Positions 11,641 to 22,913 of a stretch of DNA of 64,000 bases are shown one piece after another. The translations under genes were made by a program, and so were the position numbers. This DNA comes from Fallopia convolvulus (lineage: Eukaryota > Streptophyta > Magnoliopsida > Caryophyllales > Polygonaceae). How positions within the stretch are numbered: the first letter of the stretch is position 1; each line of letters begins with the position of its first letter. The notes beneath the pieces were generated by a model. That model worked only from the letters and a program-made list of their open reading frames with translations. It was not told where the DNA came from and searched no databases. The stretch spans positions 35,940,823 to 36,004,822 of the forward strand of contig OZ024721.1 in assembly GCA_964016875.1 (NCBI GenBank). Reading direction: 5' to 3'.

Positions 11641-14100
11641 TGATAGGCCCACAAGTGCATGTTACTATCGAAGTAATATAAAAGATATCGAATCCAAGGG
11701 AGCACTTTTAGATCAAAAATTTCACACAAACTAGTAATCTAGCCCACAAATAATTGATTGGAGTTTGGATTTTGTAATAGTTAAAACAAACACAAAAACA
11801 AGGTCTAAGATTATGAATGACTAGAAAAGGGGTTTTGGGTTGTTTGAATGATTGGGAGACTAGGATTGAGTTCACCACAATGAGACTATATGATGTCAAG
11901 CAAAAATCTCTCTAAGGGTTAAAAGTATTGGCCTATCATGGTCAATTGTCCTAAAGTATCTCCTATCCACTTTTAAGGTAAAGAAAAACTACTCTAACCT
12001 AGCTTAATTTCTACTTTTGTGGTAATTAATAATAGATTAGGTGCATTAAATACATAGACAAGTATTTAAAAAATACTAGAAAATTAAGCTTACTTTTGTG
12101 GTCATAAAATCCCTAGCTCAATTCTTGAAGGTCGGATGTCAAATATCATCTTTCAATGCATACTCAACATTCAAAATATGAGAAAATACAAGCTATGCAT
12201 TTTCACAAACACTTAGTGTGCAAGAATTTTGTTTCATTAACTTATTTTCTTCTGAAAAAATATAATTATATTGAGATTTCAATTATTAAACTAAGACTAG
12301 CAAAGGCTTAAGGTGCTATTGTTTGAATTGGAAAATCTGATTTGGAAATACACACTTATTATGGGAATGTTAGTGCTATATGTTAAGGCATGTGCAGTTT
12401 TAGATATTATTTCAATGCAATTTGATGTACTAAAAATGTGCCATTTAATTTAAATAAAATCCATTTATGGAAAATATGTCATAGTATGAAAAATTAAGGG
12501 CCCTTAATTTAATTTCGCCCAAGGCCTTTAAAATGTTAGGACCGGGCCTGGGCACGAGCACCTCATGCAATGTCCTAGTAAGACATCTTGACATTTTATG
12601 GGACACGAATGCCTCCTTAGATTGTATAGCTTGTGTAACTCCTTCTTCATGAATCTTCAAGTTAAATCCCTTGAGTTCTTCTTTGTTTGAATTGAAGTCG
12701 ATTTGAGCCCATTTGATCTTAGAAGAATCCAAGTTTTTCACCTACAAAACCAAAAGCAAATGAGAGCAAATATCATAACAAACAACCATAATCATGTTAA
12801 AATGATCATGCAATTGTATGTTTTATGCACAAAAGTGGGGGTTAATCAAGTCAAAAGGTGTTATAAACACATGTTATTAGCATAAAAAATTACTTTAGAA
12901 AAACTTCTTAGCCAATTCCATACTTATAAGAACGAAATATTTCTCTTCTTATTTTTTTGGTTATTAAATATTCCCTAATATATAGAGACTATTTTCTCCC
13001 TTAACTCCATCAAAATCTATTACATTGCCCAAAAGAAATCTTTTCTGATAATTAGAAGTGTAATTATCACCGTCTTTAACTTGAAAGTCAGGAAGATATT
13101 ACCCCCTTATTCATTACTTGCGTATAACATCCTTAAGAGAACATATTTTATTGAGGAGAGACTAAAATGTTTCAAAATACAATTAAGTTAAGAAAACAAG
13201 AGTTTATAAAGACCTTTTATAAACCATAAACAGACTAGATTCATCTAAAGTCAATTGCTTGTAAAAGGGATTTGCGTACATTCAATCTTCAAACATTCAT
13301 AACCTTTTGTTCTGATGTTCGATTGGAGCGAATAATATATCAAATTGAAGCTATCGACAAGAACACATATACTTTAAAAAATTTGGATTGGGGTCATGGC
13401 CCCTTCCAGCCCTATACTAGCTCCGCCTCTGGTGCCATTGAGTCGGCGGTGTTGCCACCCTTGCCAGCTTTTTCCTTGCTTGTTAATGGTGGATTTGGAG
13501 GGGCAAATTTAAATGCGAGGTTAAATTGTGAAAGAGAGGAGAAAATAGGGAGCAAAAAGGGAGGAAAGAAGGGAGAACACGATGAAGAAGCAGCGTTAGT
13601 TTTTGTAGCACTTAGGGATGGAGCAAACGAAGGACAAGCGGCGGTACCACTCATGACCTAAAAAAAGCGCTTGCATAAAAAATTCGCGTTGAATTCAATC
13701 CTTACAAACAAAAATTGTATATGGATGGATGGACAACTCGCCACCTAACCCATCTAATTCATCCAAATCACATATAAATAATAGTCTTTGGACTATGATT
13801 GCTGAAGTGCCCATCCTTATCTCATGGTGCCTACCTAAATTCACTCGCTTGGTATAAGCCGACAGCAATCTAAAGGATATTACTTGGATAGAAAGACAGC
13901 CAGAACGAAATAACACAAAAACCTAAATCAAGAATGAGTAGCCAAATGGTTAAATCTCGAACAATGCCTGAAAATTCACAATCACAATCATATGAAAGTA
14001 TGCAACCTTTTTAAAAAATGCATCGAGTAGTTACAAAACATAAGTAGATGCAACCTATGACCCGTTTGTCAATAACTTCCAATTTTAGACCCACCCCGCC
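11641..14100 (-). other. Putative 5' LTR of the Athila/Tat-like element, then intergenic sequence
   Basis: Sequence adjoining the primer site ('gatatcgaatccaaggga' near 11685) has the look of a Tat-type LTR 3' end on the - strand. I cannot fix its outer boundary; it may reach about 12750. No LTR copy is found on the other side. ORFs at 12445-12741 (-) and 13272-13661 (+) have no recognisable homology and I do not call them genes. Confidence 0.35.
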
Positions 14101-14180
14101 GTCCAATTGAAACCTCAAAACCCTAGAATATTTTTCCCAACCAAGAATCTGCAATTAAATGGTCTTTATCCAATCCTACT

Positions 14181-17100
14181 TTATACTCCAGTTGCTGCTG
14201 TATCCATATCACTGACACCATCAACACCCTTAAAGGAAATCCGCAGTTTTCTCACACTCGACGTTTTCTTGTCTTTCTTACCAGCCATACCAGTCACGTG
14301 GATAGTGTCCATTGGGGTCTTGCTCATCAACTCGAAGAGCGGTTGTGTAAGGTTTGATCGAGTCATCTCTTCCAGCACGGGAGGTGCCTGCATGTACAGA
14401 TTTGTTCCCTTGTATGTCACACTCGCTTTTGACATATGCAGCTTCGGGTGCTCTTCAAGCAACTCAATAAACTGCAATCACAACGACAAACAACAGATTT
14501 GAAGAATCAAATTTCACACACATTGCTGATTCCCCAATGCCTTCGTATGAGCAGGAGAGGCCATTCCTCAATATTCAATCAAATGTTATTAGCATTCCAT
14601 AAGTTTCCCATTGTAGTTCAACCAAAAATGACCACAAGATTTCTTAAATCTCACTACAAAATACAAATTCTCATTAAACTCATTTTCTAGATAGAAGGAA
14701 CGAAAATTCAACATAACACAAGGAAAGCATCTTAGTTTTCATATTCGAAAAGTACTGAACCAAGCAGAATAAAAAGAAACTAAAATTGATCATTAAGGAT
14801 ATATCGTAAGTAAAAAGTGTGAGGAGGCATTATACGGAACTAGCTAACCTTCTTCAGGGTAATTGTAGGGTCTAACTCAACAAGAACACCTGGACCGCAC
14901 GCAAGACAATCTGTGTCTTTGACAAACTCAGTCACTTTAACATGGAGACCTTCAACACCATTGTAACTGAAAATTATGCAATCAAAAAGATTTAGATTGT
15001 GACAAACCTAATATTTAAGCAGCCCAGCTATTCAACAAATAAACTACAGAGACTGCTACACAAAAGCATGAAAAAAATCTTCACTAGTTTGTATAGCTGA
15101 ATGTATCATTATGTTTTTTCACAGCACGACGCAATACAACCCATTATGAAAGAAACATAAAAGGTAAGCTAAACTATAAACAATCAACCCAAAACTGAAA
15201 TTCCACATTTCAAATTAAAAGGGAAAACAGGAGGAATCAAGAGGAGGAAAGACCCACGTCAAATAATTAGACAACGTTTTACTACAACCGGATGCAATCT
15301 TCAAAGTTTCAAGTGTGCAAGTGGCCGATATAATAGCATTGGTAGAAGCAATTGCTGGTATGATATTTTTTATAACTCCCTGCATATATTCAAATAAAAG
15401 ATAAGTAAGAGGTGTGAATCATCAAAAGTGCTGTGACAAAGAACAAGACAATCTTGCTTCCTAGTGAAAACCAGACAGCACTCATAGATCTAGATGTGTG
15501 CAAGTCTCAGATATGCCAATTCTGAGGAATTTCAAAGAAGAAATTATAGTGAAAGGTGTAAACGTCATAGCTTATGAAGCCTTGATACATATGTTTGAGT
15601 TGGACTCATTACACAATCAGTGAATTCTGTTTCTAAAGAGATGTTTGGGGCGCATCCTCATGCTCATTGGCTTTTATACAATGCCTTTGAGCTGGATATA
15701 ACCCCTATATCAATTTTGGTACATTTTAACTAAATTCAGTTATTATTTTCACATAGCTGAATTTCAGTTTTCCTAGGGTCTTTCAGGCGCATCCACCTGA
15801 CATGTTCAGGCTATGGATGCCCCCATCTTGACCCCCAGATCCTGCTGGAGCCGGAATTTACTGGGTGACGATGTTGATGTTTCATAAAACGATAGACAGA
15901 GGGTTTGTCAGATACTGGTCTAAATAGGTTTCCTTTATGAAATCAATTACTAAAACGCCTTGACCTTATATAATCACCACAACAAGCTCCTGATATTTTT
16001 AAGACATAATGGCTCTTCAAAATAAATGAGTAGAAAAAGAAATGTACATACTTGAGTGAGAGAATAAGTAACACCTGGGATACCAAACAACTCTGCTCGC
16101 TTGACAGCCTACAAAAGTAGAAGTGGATATAATATAAGTCTATCCAAGGAAAATAAAAGGAGATAAAAGCAAACTGGATGGAGTAAGGAAGGCAAAAGCA
16201 TATAGTTTAGACACAGATCATTGCAATTCAATCACCTCACTATAGGCCCATTGCATATGTTCTGGGTTGTCTGGATCAAAAGCTTTTCCACTATGAACCT
16301 TCAAAACCCAGAAATTTTCATCAAATAAATGTCATCTAGCAAAGTATCAATATTGAAAAGAAGCACAAATAAAATGGCAACCTCATCCCATTTAATTAAG
16401 TGGGCATACTCAATACAATGAGCAGCAGTTCTGGGTGTCTCTGCAAGTGTGCAGAGTGGGAACTTCACTTGAGGAGGGAAAAGCCATATCGTGCACTCAA
16501 AACAAGGTGTAACTCCTGGTATTATCACCCTAGCATGGCCCTTAAAACCTTCAGTTCCACCATCTACCATTGGCTTCATAGTCTCTTCTAACGGGTTATC
16601 CTGGGAGTCGTACTCTGGATTAACATAAAAAACAAGACAGGCTGCATTAAAGTGCTTACCGAAGAAAAACACTATTGCATATAGCATGGTTTCAAAAATC
16701 AGATCCTATGATGAAAATTGAATCGAACCACCAGAATTAAAAGTGTTCTCCATATACCAACTAGGACATTGGATGTGCTTAGATAAAAGATCAAATCCAA
16801 CAGTTTTCGAATTCTTTTTCAACAGAAAAAAAAAATCATGTCAGACAGCAGACTATGACACTGTTTTCAATTAGTGAAGGAATATGAACGGAGAGTAGAA
16901 GAATACTCACCTAAGAAACTGCAGGCGACAGCATTGATGTAGCTTCGAGCCTCAACAGAATCAAGTCCGAGGACAATAATGCTGAAATCGCTATAAAATT
17001 CAAGTTCCTTGTCCTCAATGCGACCAAAATGTGGAATGATATTTACACCCTTAACTCTTTCCATTACACGTCTTGCTGCCACCTCAGCCTTTGGCTTCCC

Positions 17101-19120
17101 CACATCTTCAAGCCTAGACCAGACACATTATTAAATATATCTTCAAATATCAGGGACAAGGAAACTCAATTAAAACCCGTAGCATCAGCTTTTTTGAAAG
17201 GGGGGGAATCTTTTAAATAAGCCACATGGCCCAAAAATCATACACAGATTTTAGGTGTTTCTTTACTTAAGTTCATATCTTGTCAAGAAGCATGGTCATT
17301 TGCAAAATATAGACTACACTTTCACCAAGAATCTACCAAAAAAACACAATTAAGATAGATACTCTGTCATTCCCTCGTGATATTGCTTTGGCAGGAAGTG
17401 AATTGTCATCATATGACCTTAGGATGTCAATTATTAATCATTAAACAACATCCGAAAGAAGATAATCTTCCCCAAATCAATGCCAAAGAAGAATCATAAT
17501 CACATAACTTCCAGCCTTCCACCTATTTAGCAGGAATAAAGTGCACAATGATAGTATTCTCCCATAATTACACTAAGCTATAGTGTTGGGCCATCAAATC
17601 TCATTGGAAATTGGCCCATTAATTATTTAATTAATTTTATATCCTAAATTTATTCTTAAAATCAATCTACCAAAAAAATGCATTCTTTATTTTTTTGGAA
17701 GTGGTAAAAATATATTGAGAGAAAAGAGGAAGTTTACACAAGAACCAAAATAAATAAAAAATGTGTTCTTGTACACTTCAACAAAGCAAGGGAAACTAGC
17801 TCCCAATCAGCATATAGCTGAAACAGACCAACAAATGCATTCTTGTAGACATCAACAAAATGAAGCAAACTAAAGTACTGTTGATCCTCAAACTATTATA
17901 TTAACAGTCACATTTCTCTACTCACCAAACTATTAATCCCAAGAATACATATAATATATTCAAGCACATCACAACAAACTAAGGCCTAGCTACACATTAG
18001 CAAAAAGTGATTATTAGCTAAAAGTGTAGCAAAGCCTAAACCCTAAACAAATTACTCTCTATGTAAATAGACCCTTTCATGCACAATGTCAGATATCCCA
18101 TGTTTTTTTATAAGAGTTTGTATAGGGTTTATGCTGCCCCTTCAAGTCTTGTACTCTTCTAAAAATGAAACAAAACATCACATTTCCTACATCATCTATG
18201 TTAAATCAGAGTTCGAAGTATCTCTTTCTGGTCTTCGTCATTGTAGTACACAAGTAACATTGCGCAAGCACGATATATGATACACATTTTATATGCACCG
18301 ATTTAGTAACAAACTATCTCAAGTTACAGAAAATTCATAATCCATTATCAAACTTTCACATAAGGAATACACAGAATTGCAAAACAACCAAAAAACATGA
18401 ACAGCTGCAAGCATGCCCAAATGCAATAATCTGCGAGTATATCCATATCACCTGAAAGTTGGTTTTAAAAGACGAAACAAAGATACGATTTATCCGCTAC
18501 TTTCAACTTGAATGCTCAACACTTTTTGCATTGACCCTCCTAACACTAAGCACTAAGCAGATACCCAAGATCTCCCAGCAGCTGACAACTAAGCCCCAAA
18601 GCCGTGGAAATTCCGAAATCACCATCCGGAAATCATCTTATTACAAGTCAACAGGAACTGTTGAGCTATCGTAATTCGATCACAATTCATACATAATCCA
18701 ATTGCAAAACATATTCAGATTAAAAAAAAAGGGGTAAAAGACGCCATGTAAATTACCTGAAAAGAAATTGGCGATTGAGGTTCGTAACTTCAATACGATC
18801 CATATCGATCACTTCTAGGTTCTTAAAACCAGTCAAGGCCAAATCTTTGAGCAATTCGCAACCCAATCCACCAGCACCCACCACCAATATCTTGGCATAC
18901 TGTTGAAGATCATCTCTCAACTGCACAAACAAGGGAAAACCATAACATTCAATAAACGCCCACCACTGTTCGACAAAAATCCTCAACCGATAAGCGGAAA
19001 AAAAAAACAATCAAGAAGAACCTCTACACCGGGCTCGAAGGTGGGGCCAACGAGGCGGCCCTGGCGCAAGAGGAGCTTGTCGAGGTCCCTAGTGAAGCTA
19101 TTGGCGGTGGAATCGACCAT
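14181..19120 (-). CDS. ECR1: NEDD8/RUB-activating enzyme E1 catalytic subunit (ECR1/UBA3)
   Basis: Nine exons on the - strand: 19120-19022, 18920-18757, 17113-16911, 16614-16382, 16298-16236, 16108-16052, 15379-15258, 14966-14849 and 14471-14181, giving 449 aa (Arabidopsis ECR1 is about 454). With AXR1 it adenylates RUB/NEDD8 and forms the E1 thioester that feeds cullin neddylation. Visible landmarks: nucleotide-binding GAGGLG (residues 48-53), IDMDRIEVTNLNRQFLF, zinc cysteines CFEC (193-196) and CLAC further on, and the catalytic cysteine in FPLCTLAETPR (C210). The last exon encodes the ubiquitin-fold domain that recruits the E2. An in-frame ATG at 19183 would add 21 residues, but the ATG at 19120 sits in GCCATGG and matches the usual N-terminal length. 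All junctions are GT-AG and keep phase. Confidence 0.95.
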
Positions 19121-19457
19121 GGCAATATCAGTGGTGATGGTGGGTTGCTCCTCACAGTCGATTACTTCTATGTCTGACTGCATAAAGTTGTAGCCTTGTA
19201 GGGTGGAAGAAATAGGAAGTGGGTTAGCTTAATTTCTACGCTTTGGATGCGTCTGGAGGTTTTTCACCCTCTTCGCTCGCTCGCTCTCTCTTTTTCTCTT
19301 TTCGCTCTCAAGAGTTTATCCCCGTGGATCTTTTGTGGGCGCTCTCCGAATTCAGTCAGATCGCAAATCTTCTATCATTCCCACGGTAAAAATTGTTTTT
19401 TTTTTCTCGGCTATCTATCTATAATCTATGGGTGAGAGAGGCAGAGAGGAGGATTTA

Positions 19458-19609
19458 GGCTCCGTTCGGCTGGATGTAGAGGGAGCTTTTTTTCCGCTTC
19501 ATCTAGCGGAAATTGAAGAAGCTCGTGAGGAAGAGTTTTTTCAATCCGTCCGATATTCCGCTCCATCTAGCGGAAAACGCTAGCAAAGAAGCTAGTGCCG
19601 AACGGTGCC
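19458..19609. mobile_element. Tourist/Harbinger-like MITE (152 bp) upstream of ECR1
   Basis: Terminal inverted repeats GGCTCCGTTCGGC (19458-19470) and GCCGAACGGTGCC (19597-19609) match at 12 of 13 positions. The element is flanked by TTA on both sides, the 3-bp target typical of PIF/Harbinger elements. The interior has inverted copies of a 'CATCTAGCGGAAA' phrase. It lies about 340 bp upstream of the preferred ECR1 start, so it may lie in the promoter or upstream of it. Confidence 0.65.
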
Positions 19610-20006
19610 TTAAGCTTGTTTTTGTGGATAGAAAGTAGTTCTAAGTTATTTTTAATGTCTTGAAAAACGTAAAAATAAAGAGAGTTGTACGGATTTCAAG
19701 AATATTAAAAGTAGTTTTTCAGTAAAAAGTAGTTCTGTGGGGAAAGTGAAACAAGCCCTACGGAGAGAAACCGCTATTGTAGCGTAACGGAAAAAACAAT
19801 GGTATTGGAGATTGAGAATGAAGGTATCGGATTTGGGAATGGAAATCTAATACCTAATGTTTGTTACGGTATTTTTTGTTTTCAAACCGATACCCTAAAT
19901 CTAATCTGATAGTATTGGATATCACTTAGCGGTTGAGTTGTTTAACAAATAAGTCAGCACGTGTTGTGCACATGACTTCTTATGAGTGGGTATAAAAGGC
20001 TAACAT
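19610..20006. other. Intergenic, no gene
   Basis: AT-rich sequence with an imperfect inverted repeat around GATAC/GTATC words (about 19800-19910), which may be another decayed MITE. Nothing coding is supported. Confidence 0.3.
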
Positions 20007-21060
20007 GTGGCTTTCCCGCTCTATAATGGAACTCTAGGACATCCTGACCTAGATTCTAGTGAGTATAGAACTTGGGAGCATTGTAACGATATGGTTCTTA
20101 GTTGGATTTTAAACGTTGTTAGCAAAGAGATAGCTGAGAGCGTGATTTGCATTGAATCTGCTTGTGACATGTGGAACGAGTTGTGTACTCGATTTAGTCA
20201 ATCAAATATGGCGCAAATTTTTGCTATTCAGAAGGAATTATGTATGATCTCATAGAGGAATGAGAGCATCTCTAGTTATTACGCGGGGATTAAAAGGTTG
20301 TGGGATGAGCTGAGTAGTGTAAGGGGATTACCTGCTTGTACTTGTGGTTCAAATCTATCATGGACGAATTTTGATATGAATCAAAGGTTGATTCAGTTGC
20401 TAATGGGGTTGAATGACAGTTACTCTTCTATTAGAGGACAATTTCTGATGATGAATCCTACTCCATTAATTGCTCAAGTATATTCTATGTTTCTTCATGA
20501 GGAGAAACAAAGAGAATTCAAGTCTTCTGTGAGCTTTGGATCAGATGCTTCTACAATGAACTTACAAAGGAAGAAATCTGGGCAACAAGATGAGATCAAT
20601 GCAAGGAAAGCATCTTTGGTTTGCACAAATTGAAAAAAGACAAGGCATCTTGTGGAATCATGTTGGCAAACTGGGACAATTCCTACTAATAGACCTTCCT
20701 TGATTTGTACTCATTGCAAGAAGACATGTCATGTGGTGGAATTTTGCTACAAAATTATTGGCTATCCAAAGGATAGAGACAAGGGAACTAGTGTTGGAAA
20801 GGGAAAGAAGATGGTAGCTCAAACTTCAGGATCTTCCAGTGAGGATGTGTCTGCTATTCTTGGTTTGACTGTTGATCAATGTGAACATTTGCTAAAGATG
20901 TTAACAATTGGAAGTGGAGAAAAGCAACAGGAGTTTGCAAGTTGCTTCTTTACAAGTATGAAAAACTAATTTTGTTTCAAGACAACTAAGTGCTCATTGT
21001 GGTTTTAGTGCACAAGTTAGTTTGTCTAACACTTGGATAATTGATAGTGGTGTGATAGCT
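20007..21060 (+). mobile_element. Ty1/copia gag-protease remnant
   Basis: Three consecutive + strand pieces (20007-20255, about 20256-20633, 20652-20969) form a copia gag protein: the N-terminal LGHPDLDSSEYRTWEHCND region, the gag core (ISSYYAGIKRLWDELSSVRG), a degraded first zinc knuckle and a second knuckle CTHCKKTCHVVEFCY. Then, around 21031-21057, TWIIDSG marks the start of the protease, where homology stops. In-frame stops at about 20253 and 20631 and the missing protease, integrase and RT make this a truncated pseudo-element. No LTRs were recognised. Confidence 0.8.
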
Positions 21061-21902
21061 TGCATATAGGTACTGTGTAGGATACATGTTTTCATTTCGT
21101 TTGCTCTATTTTTAGTTAGTTTTAGTTAAATTTTCTTTACTTTTTAGTTTGCCTAGGAGTTTTGGGTTTTTGAACTTGTTTTATGCTTTATTACAATTAT
21201 TCAAGTGAACAAGAGTGAAAGGAATGGAAACCGGGGCAAGGAAGCAGAGTTAGGAGAAGTTGGAGCATTTTCGGAGCAAAACGGAGCCGCGTGGACTTAG
21301 TTGGCAGCGGGCGCCGCCCAAAAGGCAGCTAAATGCAAAATGAGATCCCAAGTTTGCTTATTATCATACTATTATTATATTAGGTTTTTATCCTATGGGA
21401 TTTATGTGTTTTAGACCTAGTTTACTTTATAATAGGGTTTTAGAGAGGAGGAACTCAAATCTATCATTCATACTTTTCATTCTAAGTTTTACATATTATC
21501 TATGGAGAACTAAGCCTTTTAGCTTAGTCAGACAATTGAAGCATCTTTTTGAATAAAATTGTGAGATTTCTAATTCCTTATCTATTGCATGGATTTAATC
21601 TTCTCTCTTGCTTGAATTTTTATGATTTATTTCAACATTTTCTAGCCTGGTCAACTAGGGTTTGTTGCTATTGAATCTATTACTAGATCTAGAGTATTAT
21701 TGGTTGAGCATCTCTATTTCAAAGTAGCAACTACACCGTACTAGTATCTGGTTGTGCTAGTCATATGCAGAAGAGATTTGATTTACATTCTAGGGTAAAA
21801 GCTAGTTGTTTTATGCTATAATTGTATCATATTATATTCTTATCCTTAATGTTGATATTGTACTGAATCATTGATGGTTTCATGGTGTTTAATTAGAACT
21901 AA
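21061..21902 (+). mobile_element. LTR-like sequence (left part), split by the LINE
   Basis: From about 21180 the sequence has a promoter and leader look typical of Athila/Tat LTRs, with a GGCGCCGCCC palindrome near 21307, 'tttataatagggttttag' near 21425, and an AATAAA signal near 21553. It seems to continue at 27998-28252 on the other side of the LINE, ending with a 'gattcaacccctac' phrase usual near such LTR ends. The call rests on general resemblance, not on a second LTR copy. Confidence 0.35.
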
Positions 21903-21919
21903 TAGTATCTAGTTGTGTT
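21903..21919. repeat. LINE target-site duplication, left copy
   Basis: TAGTATCTAGTTGTGTT here and TAGTATCTGGTTGTGTT at 27981-27997 differ at one of 17 positions and flank the - strand LINE. The T-run that follows is the reverse complement of the LINE poly(A) tail. Confidence 0.8.
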
Positions 21920-22263
21920 TTTTGCAAGTGGTAAACAATGAAATAAAGAAGAGGAGAGTACAAACAGGGTCCCAAGACCAAACCAAACAAATACACCAGC
22001 ACCTAAGTTCCCCAAACATCCACCAAGGCCATGAGTTAGTGCATCTCGATGCTTAGGCACTCTCCACAACACATGGCACGATGCAACTGAGTGGATCAAA
22101 ATACCACTTGTATCCTCATGGTTAGCATCAGCATCACCATTCTACAAACTGGGGAGAGAGGGGGAAACAATACATTTCTACCCTGAAAACTACCCATCAG
22201 ACCCTCCAAACAAAGCAAGAAAGAACAAACTAGAGAAGGTCCCAAAGCCCAGCAAGGATCTCT

Positions 22264-22895
22264 AACATATTCATCATAATGCCTTAATGGCACTTAGAAT
22301 ATGTAGTGATCACGATGCACCAGACAAAGGCCATACAAGTTTTGCGTCCTCACGAATAGCATCAACTAAATCACTCAGCAAAGAAACAATGTAAGGGGTG
22401 ACTTCTCAATACCAAAAAACCGTCCCCCCAAACCCTCCTAACCCACCTTGGCTAAGAAAAAAACTACGAAAGGAACATATTCATCATAATGCCTTAATGG
22501 CACTTAGAATATGTAGTGATCACGATGCACCAGACAAAGGCCATACAAGTTTTGCGTCCTCACGAATAGCATCAACTAAATCACTCAGCAAAGAAACAAT
22601 GTAAGGGGTGACTTCTCAATACCAAAAAACCGTCCCCCCAAACCCTCCTAACCCACCTTGGCTAAGAAAAAAACTACGAAAGGAACATATTCATCATAAT
22701 GCCTTAATGGCACTTAGAATATGTAGTGATCACGATGCACCAGACAAAGGCCATACAAGTTTTGCGTCCTCACGAATAGCATCAACTAAATCACTCAGCA
22801 AAGAAACAATGTAAGGGGTGACTTCTCAATACCAAAAAACCGTCCCCCCAAACCCTCCTAACCCACCTTGGCTAAGAAAAAAAACTACGAAAGGA
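22264..22895. repeat. Three near-identical 210-bp tandem repeats in the LINE 3' region
   Basis: Unit boundaries at about 22264, 22474 and 22684 show an exact 210-bp period. The copies look identical apart from one extra A in an A-run of the third. Because 210 is divisible by three, the same 68-codon ORF appears twice (22398-22604 and 22608-22814); it is a repeat by-product. The repeat lies in the 3' UTR of the - strand LINE. Confidence 0.9.
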
Positions 22896-22913
22896 AAAAG
22901 AGAAACTAGCATG

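Noticed and set aside
12445..12741. 98-aa - strand ORF
   Set aside because: No domain recognised; lies in a putative LTR region and has no splice-supported extension.
13272..13661. 129-aa + strand ORF and its 80-aa - strand shadow
   Set aside because: Both strands are open by base composition; the peptides look like low-complexity sequence without homology.
22398..22814. Two identical 68-aa ORFs in tandem
   Set aside because: They follow from the 210-bp repeat having a length divisible by three; they are antisense to the LINE and have no homology.
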